Notes under the pieces: generated by a model
Database searches by the model: none
The model's input: only the letters and a program-made list of their open reading frames with translations
What the model was told of the DNA's origin: nothing
Position numbers and translations under genes: made by a program
Shown here: piece after piece, positions 50,834 to 61,548 of the stretch
How the letters are laid out: each line of letters begins with the position of its first letter
Position numbering within the stretch: the first letter of the stretch is position 1
DNA from: Hydrogenophaga sp. PAMC20947
Lineage (GTDB): Bacteria > Pseudomonadota > Gammaproteobacteria > Burkholderiales > Burkholderiaceae_C
Direction: 5' to 3'
DNA: 64,000 nucleotides
Assembly (NCBI RefSeq): GCF_004795855.1
Contig: NZ_CP039252.1
Span: 4,340,001 to 4,404,000 of the forward strand

Positions 50834-52819
50834 ATGCACTATTTCGTTACAGGCGCCACGGGATTCATTGGCAAGCGGTTGGTCAAGAAGCTGCTGGAAC
50901 GCAAAGGTTCCGTGGTGCATTTTCTGATCCGTAGAGCCAGTGAAGACAAAGTGGCGGGGCTGCGTGAATACTGGGGCGTGAGTGCGGCGCGGGCTGTGCC
51001 GGTGTTTGGCGATCTCACCGCCAAGAAGCTGGGCGTGGGCGCCGACATGGTCAAGACCCTCAAAGGGCATGTGGACCATTTTTATCACCTGGCGGCGGTG
51101 TACGACCTGGAAGCCGATGAAGAGAGCCAGATCGCCGTCAACATCGAGGGCACACGCAACACGGTGGAGTTGGCCAAGGCCATTGGTGCCGGCCATTTTC
51201 ACCATGTGTCGTCGATCGCGGCCGCGGGCTTGTATGAGGGCGTGTTCCGGGAGGACATGTTTGACGAGGCCGAGAACATCGAGCACCCCTATTTCATGAC
51301 CAAGCACGAGAGCGAGAAGATCGTGCGCCTGGAATGCAAGATCCCCTGGTCGGTGTACCGCCCGGCGCTGGTCGTGGGCGATAGCCAGACCGGCGAGATG
51401 GACAAGATCGACGGGCCCTATTACTTTTTCAAGCTGATCCAGCGCATGCGCCAGATCCTGCCGCCCTGGATGCCCAGCATCGGGCTGGAAGGGGGGCGTA
51501 TCAACATCGTGCCGGTCGATTTTGTGGTGAATGCGCTGGACCACATCAGCCACCACAAGCTGGTCAGCGGCCGCTGTTTCCATCTCGTGGATCCCATGGG
51601 TTACCGCGTGGGTGATGTGCTCGACATTTTGAGCAAGGCGGCCCATGCACCCAAGATGAACCTGTTCGTGAATGCCGCGCTGCTCGGCTTCATCCCCAAG
51701 GCGGTGAAGAAAGGGCTGATGGCGCTGGCGCCGGTGCGCCGCGTGCACCGCGCGGTGATGCAAGACCTCGGGCTGCCCGAGGACATGATGAACTTCGTGA
51801 ACTACCCCACGCGGTTCGACTGCCGGGAAACGCTGGCGGCGCTCAAGGGCAGCGGGATTGCGTGCCCCAACCTCAACGACTACGCCTGGCGGTTGTGGGA
51901 CTACTGGGAGCGGCACCTCGACCCCGATCTGCACATCGACCGCAGCCTGCGCGGTACGGTGGCGGGCAAGGTGGTGCTGGTCACAGGCGGCAGCTCGGGC
52001 ATCGGCCTGGCGGCAGCCCACAAATTTGCCGAGGCTGGCGCGATCACCCTGATTTGCGGGCGCGACCAGGCCAAGCTGGACGAGGCCTGTGCCGAGGCCC
52101 TGGGCCGGGGGTATGCGTTTGTGGCTTATTCGGCCGATATCGCCGACATGGCCGATGCCGACCGCTTTATCAAGCAGTTGGTCGCCGATCATGGCGGCGT
52201 GGATTTCCTGATCAACAACGCCGGGCGCTCGATCCGCCGCGCCATTGAGGGCAGCTACGACCGGTTTCATGATTTTGAGCGCACCATGCAGCTCAATTAT
52301 TTTGGATGTCTGCGCGTGACCATGGGACTGTTGCCCGGGATGGTGACCAAACGCAGGGGCCATGTGGTCAACATCAGCTCCATTGGGGTGCTGACCAACG
52401 CACCCCGCTTCTCCGCCTATGTGGCCAGCAAGGCAGCGCTCGATGCCTGGACCCGTTGCGCCTCTAGCGAATTTGCCGACCAGGGCGTGAGCTTCACCAC
52501 CATCAACATGCCTTTGGTGCGTACCCCCATGATCGCGCCCACCCAGATCTACAAAAACGTGCCCACCCTGGCACCTGAAGAGGCGGCCGACCTGATTGCG
52601 CAGGCTTGCATTTTCAAGCCGGTGCGCATCGCCACACGCCTCGGGATGACCGGGCAGGTGTTGCATGCCTTTGTGCCGCGTGTGGCCCAGATTGTCATGA
52701 ACACCAGCTTTCGCATGTTCCCCGACTCGTCTGCGGCCAAGGGGGAAAAGGGTGCCAAACCCCAGTTGTCGCCCGAAGCGGTGGCGATGCAGCAGATGAT
52801 GCGCGGCATCCACTTTTGA
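50834..52819 (+). CDS. Two-domain fatty acyl-CoA/aldehyde reductase (Marinobacter FAR-like)
   Basis: Makes fatty alcohol from acyl-CoA or fatty aldehyde. The N-terminal half is an acyl-CoA reductase-type extended SDR: GATGFIG at 7-13, YHLAAVYDLEADEES, and HPYFMTKHESEK with the YxxxK pair. The C-terminal half is a classical SDR: TGGSSGIG near 383, NNAGRSIRR, and YVASKAALD near 528. Recalled Marinobacter FAR matches across the whole length, for instance RFHDFERTMQLNYFG and GHVVNISSIGVLTNAPRFSA. 661 residues from the ATG at 50834 with AGGAGG. Together with the WS/DGAT it gives a route to wax esters. Confidence 0.9.
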   Translation: MHYFVTGATGFIGKRLVKKLLERKGSVVHFLIRRASEDKVAGLREYWGVSAARAVPVFGDLTAKKLGVGADMVKTLKGHVDHFYHLAAVYDLEADEESQIAVNIEGTRNTVELAKAIGAGHFHHVSSIAAAGLYEGVFREDMFDEAENIEHPYFMTKHESEKIVRLECKIPWSVYRPALVVGDSQTGEMDKIDGPYYFFKLIQRMRQILPPWMPSIGLEGGRINIVPVDFVVNALDHISHHKLVSGRCFHLVDPMGYRVGDVLDILSKAAHAPKMNLFVNAALLGFIPKAVKKGLMALAPVRRVHRAVMQDLGLPEDMMNFVNYPTRFDCRETLAALKGSGIACPNLNDYAWRLWDYWERHLDPDLHIDRSLRGTVAGKVVLVTGGSSGIGLAAAHKFAEAGAITLICGRDQAKLDEACAEALGRGYAFVAYSADIADMADADRFIKQLVADHGGVDFLINNAGRSIRRAIEGSYDRFHDFERTMQLNYFGCLRVTMGLLPGMVTKRRGHVVNISSIGVLTNAPRFSAYVASKAALDAWTRCASSEFADQGVSFTTINMPLVRTPMIAPTQIYKNVPTLAPEEAADLIAQACIFKPVRIATRLGMTGQVLHAFVPRVAQIVMNTSFRMFPDSSAAKGEKGAKPQLSPEAVAMQQMMRGIHF

Positions 52820-52825
52820 TGACCC

Positions 52826-52902
52826 CTGCGCCGGCTGCGCCGTCACCTCCCCCGAGAGGCAATGCCTGTGGCCCGGCGAAGCCGGTTCCACGGCATGTCT
52901 GA
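52826..52902 (+). repeat. GC-rich dyad repeat (family A)
   Basis: Follows the acyl reductase gene. Landmarks are CGCCGGCTGCGCCGTCACC, CCCCCGAGAGGCAATGCC and CGGCGAAGCCGGTTCC. It may serve as a transcript end; no U-run is present. Confidence 0.75.
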
Positions 52903-53041
52903 CCAGGGCATTGTTGGCGCAAGGCGTGCTTGGCCTGACCGTCCACGCCGGTCCTGTCGCCTGCTGGTCTCACATGAGGGCGCCTGCTTTCAAAGCCTAC
53001 AATTTCCAAGGTTCAAGAACCTCTGACCCAAGCCACAGTCC

Positions 53042-53953
53042 ATGACCACACCACCGACCACCGCCGACGAGCTCACCCAGATCCAGCCGCGAGAAAAGGC
53101 CGAAATCCTGGCGCAGGCCCTGCCGTATATCCGCAAATTCCATGGCAAGACCATGGTGATCAAGTACGGTGGCAACGCCATGACCGATCCGGCCTTGCAG
53201 CAGGCCTTTGCCGAAGACGTGGTGCTGCTCAAGCTGGTCGGTATCAACCCGGTGGTGGTGCATGGCGGGGGGCCGCAGATTGAGAATTTGTTGCAGCGCC
53301 TGGGCAAGAAGGGCGAGTTCAAGCAAGGCATGCGCGTGACAGACGCTGAAACCATGGAAGTGGTGGAGTGGGTACTGGCTGGCCAGGTGCAGCAAGACAT
53401 TGTGGGGTTGATCAACCAGGCGGGGGGCAAAGCGGTGGGGCTGACCGGACGCGATGGCGCCATGATCCGGGCGCGCAAGCTGCGTCTGGCCGACCAGAAA
53501 GATCCGAATCAAGAACACGATGTGGGCCAGGTCGGCGACATCGAAAGCATCGATCCGAGCGTGGTCAAGGCCTTGCAGGACGACGCCTTTATTCCGGTGG
53601 TCACCCCGATCGGTTTTGGCGAGCACAACGAGAGCTACAACATCAACGCCGATGTGGTGGCGGCCAAGCTGGCCACGGTGCTGCAGGCCGAGAAACTGCT
53701 CATGTTGACCAACATCCGGGGCGTGCTTGACAAGGCCGGTGAACTGCTCACCGAGCTCACGCCGCGCGGCATCGATGCCCTGATTGAAGACGGCACCATT
53801 TCCGGCGGCATGATCCCCAAAATCGCCGGCGCGCTGGACGCCGCCAAGAGCGGGGTGAGCGCGGTGCACATCATCGACGGGCGGGTGCCCCATGCCTTGC
53901 TGCTGGAGGTCCTGGGCAATCAGCCGTTTGGCACCATGATCCGTTCGCACTGA
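53042..53953 (+). CDS. argB: Acetylglutamate kinase
   Basis: Second step of arginine synthesis: ATP-dependent phosphorylation of N-acetylglutamate. The amino acid kinase fold is shown by [12 protein letters not shown] near residue 40, [17 protein letters not shown] near 75, [20 protein letters not shown] near 200 and [18 protein letters not shown] near 255. 303 residues, the long form with an extended N-terminal helix, which in other bacteria goes with arginine feedback. The catabolic arginase is at 16437. Confidence 0.95.
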   Translation: MTTPPTTADELTQIQPREKAEILAQALPYIRKFHGKTMVIKYGGNAMTDPALQQAFAEDVVLLKLVGINPVVVHGGGPQIENLLQRLGKKGEFKQGMRVTDAETMEVVEWVLAGQVQQDIVGLINQAGGKAVGLTGRDGAMIRARKLRLADQKDPNQEHDVGQVGDIESIDPSVVKALQDDAFIPVVTPIGFGEHNESYNINADVVAAKLATVLQAEKLLMLTNIRGVLDKAGELLTELTPRGIDALIEDGTISGGMIPKIAGALDAAKSGVSAVHIIDGRVPHALLLEVLGNQPFGTMIRSH

Positions 53954-54095
53954 GCTTTGGATTGCGGCCCGTCTGCGGCGCTTCGGTGCGAACGGGACTT
54001 GTAAGCAGCTGTGCCAAAATGCGAGCAAGGAAGACAACCTCTGGGCTGGCCGCCAACGTGCCGGTCTGCCGATCATCACGGACCACTCACTGCCC

Positions 54096-54782
54096 ATGAC
54101 CTCCAGCGCTCCTCTGCAGTCGGCCGATCAGCCATCAGGCCTGCCCGCCGGTGAATCGGCAGAAGCCTTGCCGGACAACGGGGGGGCGCGCAAGCGTCCC
54201 AAGCCCGGTGAGCGGCGTGTGCAAATCCTGGAAGCCCTGGCCACCATGCTGGAGCAGCCTGGTACAGATCGGGTGACCACAGCCGCGCTCGCGGCCCGCC
54301 TGGCCGTGAGCGAAGCCGCCCTCTACCGCCATTTCGCCAGCAAGGCCCAGATGTTCGAAGCCCTGATCGACTTCATCGAGCAGTCGGTTTTCAGCTTGGT
54401 GAATCAGCTGGTCGAACGCGAACCCGACGGCACGGCGCGCTCGCGCAAGCTCGTCACCTTGTTGCTTCAGTTTGGCGAAAAGAATCCGGGCATGGCACGC
54501 GTCATGGTGGGGGACGCCCTGGTGTTCGAGAACGAGCGCTTGCAACAGCGCATGAACCTGTTTTTTGACAAGATCGAATCCACCTTGCGCCAGAACCTGC
54601 GCGAAGCAGCGGTCCTCGCTGGCACAGCCACGCCCACAGTGGACGCCCAGGCCGATGCCTCGGTGGTGACGTCGTTTTGTCTCGGGCGGTTGCAGCGCTT
54701 TGCCCGCAGCGGCTTCAAGCGACTTCCCACCGAAAGCCTGGAACACAGTTTGGCTTTGCTGTTGCCGGTGACGCACGCCTGA
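54096..54782 (+). CDS. slmA: Nucleoid occlusion factor SlmA (TetR-like)
   Basis: Binds DNA and FtsZ to stop division over the nucleoid. TetR-type HTH at about residues 45-90 (RRVQILEALATMLEQPGTDR, then ALAARLAVSEAALYRHFASK). The regulatory helices include LLQFGEKNPGMARVMVGDAL and FFDKIESTLRQNLREAA, both typical of SlmA rather than a ligand-sensing TetR. 228 residues, with an unusually long N-terminal tail of about 40 residues. It lies beside argB, a common arrangement in Burkholderiales. Confidence 0.88.
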   Translation: MTSSAPLQSADQPSGLPAGESAEALPDNGGARKRPKPGERRVQILEALATMLEQPGTDRVTTAALAARLAVSEAALYRHFASKAQMFEALIDFIEQSVFSLVNQLVEREPDGTARSRKLVTLLLQFGEKNPGMARVMVGDALVFENERLQQRMNLFFDKIESTLRQNLREAAVLAGTATPTVDAQADASVVTSFCLGRLQRFARSGFKRLPTESLEHSLALLLPVTHA

Positions 54783-54799
54783 GCGCCCCGCCACGGGTT

Positions 54800-54827
54800 C
54801 AGCGATCGGGGTTAACCCTGATCGCTG
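54800..54827 (+). terminator. Hairpin after slmA
   Basis: Near-perfect 28-base dyad with arms CAGCGATCGGGG and CCCTGATCGCTG (one mismatch) around the centre TTAA. It starts 18 bases past the slmA stop; there is no clear U-run, so termination is only likely. It could also act as an operator. Confidence 0.45.
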
Positions 54828-54833
54828 GGGCGA

Positions 54834-54853
54834 TTTAGGGTCGTACCCCTAAA
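54834..54853. promoter_or_regulatory. Operator candidate upstream of the TetR gene
   Basis: TTTAGGG and CCCTAAA, perfect 7-base arms around TCGTAC. A second candidate, CGACCGTTCG (54915-54924), is a 10-base imperfect dyad 53 bases before the start and resembles TetR-type boxes of fatty acid regulons. Either could be the site for the adjacent TetR regulator. Confidence 0.4.
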
Positions 54854-54977
54854 ACAATTACACGAAATGCCCGTGGTTTTTTGGGCTTGGGCAATTTTTG
54901 CGGTAAAAATAGCACGACCGTTCGATTATTTCAGCGGTCCCTTTTTTGACTGCTTCGAATTTGCCATTGCCCCATTG

Positions 54978-55706
54978 ATGCCCATGAGTTCCACCAGCCC
55001 CGCCAAACGCCATCCAAGGTCTATCGCCGAGGCGCGCCCCTTGCAAAAAGGGCAGCAAACCAAAGCGGCAATCGTGGACGCGGCGCTGGGTCTGGCGACC
55101 CAAATCGGCTTGGAGGGCTTGTCCATCGGTGCCTTGGCCGAAGTCATGCAGATGAGCAAATCGGGGGTGTTCGCCCATTTCGGCTCGCGGGAAGAGCTGC
55201 AGATTTCAGTGGTGCGGGAGTACCACGCCAGATTTGAAGATGAGGTGTTTTACCCCGCAATGGCCTTGCCCCGCGGTCTTCCCCGTTTGCGGGCCATGTT
55301 TGACAACTGGATGAAGCGCACATCGGTGGAAATCGATTCGGGCTGCATCTACATCAGCGGTGCGGTGGAATTTGATGACCGGCCTGGGCCTGTGCGCGAC
55401 GCGCTGGCGAGCTCGGTCAACACCTGGTTGTCGGCGATGCGCCGGGCCATTGAGTTGGCGGCGCATGAAGGTCATCTGCGCGCCGATGTCGATGCGCACC
55501 AGACGGCGTTTGAAATCCATGCCCTGATTCTCGCCCTGCATTACGAGGCCCGATTTCTGCGCAGCCCAGGCTCGGTGAACCGCGCCTTGCGGGCGTTTGA
55601 CAGCATCGTGGCCCGTTGCGCGAGCAGCGGCACCGAAGCCATCCCGGTTACCAGCGACCCCGCACCTGCCGCGCGATCGCGCAAGAAGCTGGGCTCCCCG
55701 GCCTAG
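54978..55706 (+). CDS. TetR-family regulator of the beta-oxidation cluster
   Basis: About 242 residues from the ATG at 54978 (or 54984). The HTH is at about residues 25-70 (KAAIVDAALGLATQIGLEGL, then LAEVMQMSKSGVFAHFGSRE). The C-terminal domain has IDSGCIYISGAVEFDDRPGPVRDAL, seen in TetR proteins next to acyl-CoA dehydrogenases. An upstream frame from 54867 reads through the promoter region and is not used. The regulator directly precedes the acyl-CoA dehydrogenase gene (47 bases), so it probably represses the cluster until an acyl-CoA binds. Confidence 0.82.
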   Translation: MPMSSTSPAKRHPRSIAEARPLQKGQQTKAAIVDAALGLATQIGLEGLSIGALAEVMQMSKSGVFAHFGSREELQISVVREYHARFEDEVFYPAMALPRGLPRLRAMFDNWMKRTSVEIDSGCIYISGAVEFDDRPGPVRDALASSVNTWLSAMRRAIELAAHEGHLRADVDAHQTAFEIHALILALHYEARFLRSPGSVNRALRAFDSIVARCASSGTEAIPVTSDPAPAARSRKKLGSPA

Positions 55707-55753
55707 TCTGAAGTCTCTTTACTTTCTCGCAAATTTTTCTCAGGAGTATTGCC

Positions 55754-57550
<1,797 letters not shown>

Positions 57551-57561
57551 ATTTTCCCCAC

Positions 57562-57634
57562 CCCTGCCGCGCTTTGCGCGACCCCCTCAGGGGGGCAACA
57601 CCAGCGGCCCGGCAGAGCCGGTTCCGCGGTGTTC
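57562..57634 (+). repeat. GC-rich dyad repeat (family A)
   Basis: CCCTGCCGCGCTTTGCGCGA, then CCCCCTCAGGGGGG, then CGGCCCGGCAGAGCCGGTTC and CGCGGTG. Closest to the copies at 58110 and 60643. Between the dehydrogenase and DUF2147 genes. Confidence 0.8.
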
Positions 57635-57668
57635 TCGGTTGGATACATTTTGCATTTCAAAGGTCTCC

Positions 57669-58103
57669 ATGATCAAGCAATCCGCCCTTTCCTTGTTGTT
57701 GGCTGCCGCCAGCGTTTCGGGTTTTGCCCAGGGCACGCCCGAGGGCCTGTGGCGCTCCATCGATGACGACTCGGGCAAGCCCAAGGCCGAGATCCGCATC
57801 GTGGCAAACGCCGCTGGGGTCCTGACGGGCAAGGTCGAGAAAGCGCTGATCGAAAGCAAGGAGCCGCTGTGCACGGCTTGCACCGATGCGCGCAAGGACA
57901 AGCCCAAGGTGGGCATGGAGATCATCCGGGGGGCCAAGAAATCGGACTCAGAAGCGGTGTGGGAAGACGGCAATATCCTCGACCCCGAAAACGGGAAGAC
58001 CTACACGCTGCGCATGGCGCCGCTGGAAGGCGGTAGAAAATTGCAGGTGCGGGGCTACATCGGGCCGTTCTACCGCACTCAGGTATGGCAACGCATTGAG
58101 TGA
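57669..58103 (+). CDS. DUF2147 secreted protein
   Basis: Exported protein of 144 residues with a signal peptide MIKQSALSLLLAAASVSGFA cleaved near residue 20. The mature part is a DUF2147 beta-rich fold (GLWRSIDDDSGKPKAEIRI, ...GRKLQVRGYIGPFYRTQVW). Family function is unknown, though members are often linked to lipids and fatty acids. Its place inside the beta-oxidation cluster is typical for Comamonadaceae. An internal C-x2-C pair (CTAC) could bind metal or form a disulfide. Confidence 0.82.
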   Translation: MIKQSALSLLLAAASVSGFAQGTPEGLWRSIDDDSGKPKAEIRIVANAAGVLTGKVEKALIESKEPLCTACTDARKDKPKVGMEIIRGAKKSDSEAVWEDGNILDPENGKTYTLRMAPLEGGRKLQVRGYIGPFYRTQVWQRIE

Positions 58104-58109
58104 ATGAAC

Positions 58110-58190
58110 ACCCCCGCCGCGCTTTGCGCGACCCCCTCAAGGGGGTGGCGCTGGCGGACCGGCGGAGCCGGATCCGCGGCGCCCTCGATG
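58110..58190 (+). repeat. GC-rich dyad repeat (family A)
   Basis: CCCCCGCCGCGCTTTGCGCG, CCCCCTCAAGGGGG, then GGCGGACCGGCGGAGCCGGA. Fills the gap between the DUF2147 and fadN-type genes. Confidence 0.8.
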
Positions 58191-58238
58191 AAGCCATCGC
58201 GCGCCACGGCAGGTCCACAGCATGATTGAAGGATTTTT

Positions 58239-60638
58239 ATGAAACGATTTCAAGTGAACAAAGTCGCCGTTCTGGGCGCGGGTGTGATGGGTGCGCAGAT
58301 CGCCGCCCATCTGGTCAACCTGAGAGTGCCGGTGGTGCTGTTTGATCTGCCAGCAAAAGAAGGCCCCAAGAACGGCATCGTCACCCGCGCCGTGGACGGC
58401 TTGAAGAAGCTCAAGCCCTCGCCGCTGGGTGTGGCCTCTGACGCGAGCCTGATTGGCCAGGCCAACTACGAAGAGCACCTGGAGTTGTTGCGTGGCTGCG
58501 ACCTCATCATTGAGGCCATTGCCGAGCGCATGGACTGGAAACACGACCTCTACAAAAAGATCGCTCCATTTATCGCAGAGCACACCATCGTGGCGTCGAA
58601 CACCTCGGGGCTGTCGATCACCCAGCTGAGCGAAGGCCTGCCCGAGGCCATCAAGCCCCGTTTCTGCGGCATCCACTTTTTCAACCCGCCGCGTTACATG
58701 ACGCTGGTGGAGCTGATCAACACGCCGACCACAGAGCCCCGAATTCTCGACGACCTGGAGGCTTTCGTCACCAGCGGTCTGGGCAAGGGCGTTGTTCGCG
58801 CCAAGGACACGCCGAACTTCGTGGCCAACCGAATCGGCATTGCGGGCATGCTGGCGACGATGAAAGAGGTGGACAACTTCGGCCTCACCTATGACGTGGT
58901 GGACGACCTCACGGGCAAACGACTGGGGCGCGCCAGCAGTGGCACCTTCCGCACCGCCGACGTGGTGGGTCTGGACACCATGGCCCACGTGATCAAGACG
59001 CTGCAGGACAACCTGTCGCTGGATGCCGACCCGTTTTACGAGAGCTTTGGCACACCGCCGGTGCTCAAGGCGCTGATCGAGGCGGGCCACCTGGGTCAGA
59101 AGGCCAAAGCCGGCTTCTTCAAGAAAGTGGGGCGCGATATTTTGCGCTTCGAGCTGGACAGCGGTGAGTACGTGCCTGCCGGTGCCAAAGCCGACGAGGT
59201 GTATGGCCGCATGTTGAAGCGGCCGGCCGGTGAGCGCCTGCGCCTGCTGCGCGACAGCGAAGGGCCTCAGGGCCAGTTCTTGTGGGCGATCCTGCGCAAC
59301 GCCTTTCATTACGCGGCCGTGCACCTGGCCACCATTGCCGACACCGCGCGCGATGTGGACCAGGCCATGCGCTGGGGCTTCGGCATGAAGCAAGGCCCGT
59401 TTGAGCTCTGGCAGGAAGCCGGCTGGCTCGACGTGGCCAAGATGGTTCAGGACGACATTGATGCGGGCAAAGCGCTGAGCAAGGCGCCGCTGCCCGAGTG
59501 GGTGTTCAAGGGCCCGGTGGCCGAGGCCGGTGGCGTGCACACCGCCGATGGCTCGTGGAACCCTTCGACGAAGAAATTTGAGCAACGCCGTGACCTGCCG
59601 GTGTACCAGCGGCAGCACTTCCCCGAGCTGTTGCTGGGTGAAGCGGGTGCCAAGTTCCAAACGGATGGCACGACCATCGAAGAAAACGATTCGATCCGGG
59701 TCTGGACACAGGACGATGGCGTGTTGATCGCCAGCATCAAGACCAAGATGCACGCCATCAGCCCCGAAGTCTGCGAAGGTCTGATGATGGCGATTGAACT
59801 GGCCGAGAAGGAATACCAGGGTCTGGTGGTCTGGTCGGGTGATGAGCCTTTCAGTGCGGGTGCCGATCTGCAGGCCATGCTGCCCGCTTTCATGGCGGTG
59901 GGTGTGGCGGCGATTGAAGACGCCGAAGGCTTCATGCAGCAGACCATGCTGCGCCTGCGCTACGCCAGTGTGCCCGTGGTGTCGGCCGTGCGCGGCCTGG
60001 CCCTGGGTGGCGGCTGTGAGCTGGCGGTGTACAGCGCGCGCCGGGTGGTGCACATGGAAAGCTACATGGGTCTGGTTGAAGTGGGCGTGGGCCTGGTGCC
60101 TGGCGCCGGCGGCCTCACCTACATCGCCCGCCGCGCGGCTGAAAACGCCGAGACCTCGACCGGAAAAGATCTGCTGCCTTTCCTGACAGAGGGCTTCACT
60201 GCCGCGGCCATGGCCAAGGTGGGCACCAGTGCCATTGAGTCGCGTCAGTTGGGCTATGTGTTGCACAGCGATGTGATCGTGCCGCACAAGGACGAGCTGC
60301 TGTTTGTCGCCATCAACGAGGCCAAGGCCTTGTTTGCCGGTGGTTACCGCGCGCCCCACAAGCGGCTGTTCCCGGTGGCCGGACGCGATGGCAAAGCCAC
60401 CATTCTGGGCAGCCTGGTCAACATGCGCGACGGCGGTTTTATCAGCCAGCACGATTTCCACATTGCATCGTTGATCGCGAATGTGGTCACCGGTGGCGAT
60501 GTGGACCCCGGCACGCTGGTCAACGAGGAGTACCTCATGACGCTGGAGCGCCAGGCATTCTGCGCGTTGATCGTGCACCCCAAGACGCAAGAGCGCATCT
60601 TGGGCATGTTGAACACGGGACGTCCGGTCAGGAACTAG
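58239..60638 (+). CDS. fadN: FadN-type 3-hydroxyacyl-CoA dehydrogenase/enoyl-CoA hydratase
   Basis: Hydration and NAD-dependent oxidation steps of beta-oxidation in one chain of 799 residues. The order is dehydrogenase first (VAVLGAGVMGAQIAAHL at 9-25; catalytic His in GIHFFNPPRYMTLVELI), second dehydrogenase domain to about 400, then crotonase fold (GLALGGGCELAVYSARRVVH near 590, MGLVEVGVGLVPGAGG near 613). This is the FadN order of Bacillus, the reverse of E. coli FadB. No extra N-terminal isomerase motif is visible. The neighbours at 55754 and 61549 supply the other steps. Confidence 0.93.
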   Translation: MKRFQVNKVAVLGAGVMGAQIAAHLVNLRVPVVLFDLPAKEGPKNGIVTRAVDGLKKLKPSPLGVASDASLIGQANYEEHLELLRGCDLIIEAIAERMDWKHDLYKKIAPFIAEHTIVASNTSGLSITQLSEGLPEAIKPRFCGIHFFNPPRYMTLVELINTPTTEPRILDDLEAFVTSGLGKGVVRAKDTPNFVANRIGIAGMLATMKEVDNFGLTYDVVDDLTGKRLGRASSGTFRTADVVGLDTMAHVIKTLQDNLSLDADPFYESFGTPPVLKALIEAGHLGQKAKAGFFKKVGRDILRFELDSGEYVPAGAKADEVYGRMLKRPAGERLRLLRDSEGPQGQFLWAILRNAFHYAAVHLATIADTARDVDQAMRWGFGMKQGPFELWQEAGWLDVAKMVQDDIDAGKALSKAPLPEWVFKGPVAEAGGVHTADGSWNPSTKKFEQRRDLPVYQRQHFPELLLGEAGAKFQTDGTTIEENDSIRVWTQDDGVLIASIKTKMHAISPEVCEGLMMAIELAEKEYQGLVVWSGDEPFSAGADLQAMLPAFMAVGVAAIEDAEGFMQQTMLRLRYASVPVVSAVRGLALGGGCELAVYSARRVVHMESYMGLVEVGVGLVPGAGGLTYIARRAAENAETSTGKDLLPFLTEGFTAAAMAKVGTSAIESRQLGYVLHSDVIVPHKDELLFVAINEAKALFAGGYRAPHKRLFPVAGRDGKATILGSLVNMRDGGFISQHDFHIASLIANVVTGGDVDPGTLVNEEYLMTLERQAFCALIVHPKTQERILGMLNTGRPVRN

Positions 60639-60642
60639 CCCA

Positions 60643-60720
60643 CCCCTGCCGCGCTTCGCGCGACCCCCTCAAGGGGGCGGTGCTGGCGGCCCGGCGGAGC
60701 CGGTTCCGCGGCCCCCTGGG
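60643..60720 (+). repeat. GC-rich dyad repeat (family A)
   Basis: CCCTGCCGCGCTTCGCGCGA, CCCCCTCAAGGGGG, then GGCGGCCCGGCGGAGCCGGT. Nearly identical to the 58110 copy. Confidence 0.8.
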
Positions 60721-60773
60721 TTGGGGGCACCTCGCGCCGTTGGCGCCTTGGAATAACTGATTTGGAGATAGGT

Positions 60774-61484
60774 ATGACTGATCTGGTTTCTTACGCTTTT
60801 GCCGATGGCGTGGCCACCTTGACCATGGACGATGGCAAGGCGAATGCCATGAGCCCCGCGATGCAGGCCGCGTTGAACGCAGCCTTCGACCGCGCCGAGG
60901 CCGACAAGGCGATTGTGGTGTTGACCGGGCGTCCGGGCGTGTTTTCGGGCGGTTTTGATCTGGGCATTTTTAAGGCGGGCAACCCGCTGGAGACGTTCAA
61001 GATGCTGACCGGGGGTGCACAGCTGGCACAACGGGTGTTGTCGTATCCGCACCCGGTGATCGCGGCCTGCTCGGGCCACGCCGTGGCCATGGGCCTGTTT
61101 CTATTGCAGTGCGCCGATGTGCGCATTGGTTTGAACGTGGGGGCCGTCTTCCAGGCCAACGAAGTGATGATTGGCATGACGTTGCCGTATTTCGCGCTGG
61201 AGTGCTGCCGCGAGCGCGTGGCCACACCGGACCTGCATTTGGTGGGGACCGCTTCACCTTACGTGGGCGAAGAGGCGCAAACGGCGGGCTTGCTCGACGA
61301 AGCGGTGGCGCCCGATGCGATGGCGGCCGTGGTGCAAGCGCATGTGGAGCGGCTGAAGAAGGCCGATCCGGCCTCGTTCACGGCCACCAAGCAGCGCCTG
61401 CGCGCCAACGTGATGGCGGCCATGCCCGGCGCCGTTGAAAAAGACATTGTCGACTGGAAGCGCCTGGGCGCGGCCAAGGCCTGA
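60774..61484 (+). CDS. Enoyl-CoA hydratase/isomerase (crotonase family)
   Basis: Crotonase-fold protein of 236 residues. The oxyanion hole lies in FSGGFDLGIF (near 64) and in AACSGHAVAMGLFLLQCADV. The usual catalytic Glu positions are not obvious (ANEVMIGMTLPYFALECCRE), so it may act as an isomerase or on an unusual acyl-CoA. The start is the ATG at 60774 with GGAG upstream. It lies between the bifunctional enzyme and the thiolase and is probably part of the same pathway. Confidence 0.85.
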   Translation: MTDLVSYAFADGVATLTMDDGKANAMSPAMQAALNAAFDRAEADKAIVVLTGRPGVFSGGFDLGIFKAGNPLETFKMLTGGAQLAQRVLSYPHPVIAACSGHAVAMGLFLLQCADVRIGLNVGAVFQANEVMIGMTLPYFALECCRERVATPDLHLVGTASPYVGEEAQTAGLLDEAVAPDAMAAVVQAHVERLKKADPASFTATKQRLRANVMAAMPGAVEKDIVDWKRLGAAKA

Positions 61485-61548
61485 GCCATTTTGTATTTGA
61501 CACGCGCTGTGGTGCACCGCACGCAGCCGAAACCCTGAGGCATTTGCC

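Noticed and set aside
50816..52891. A 691-codon open frame antisense to the acyl reductase
   Set aside because: Same reason; the sense strand gives a complete two-domain enzyme with all motifs.
54867..54977. N-terminal extension of the TetR gene
   Set aside because: These 37 codons overlap the promoter/operator region, are aromatic-rich and unlike TetR proteins; starts at 54978 or 54984 suit the HTH position.
58137..60590. An 817-codon open frame antisense to the fadN-type gene
   Set aside because: It mirrors the codon-position bias of the opposite gene, has no ribosome site, and its translation (rich in His, Gln, Gly, Ala) resembles no protein. Similar long antisense frames occur at 50816-52891 and 55703-57046.
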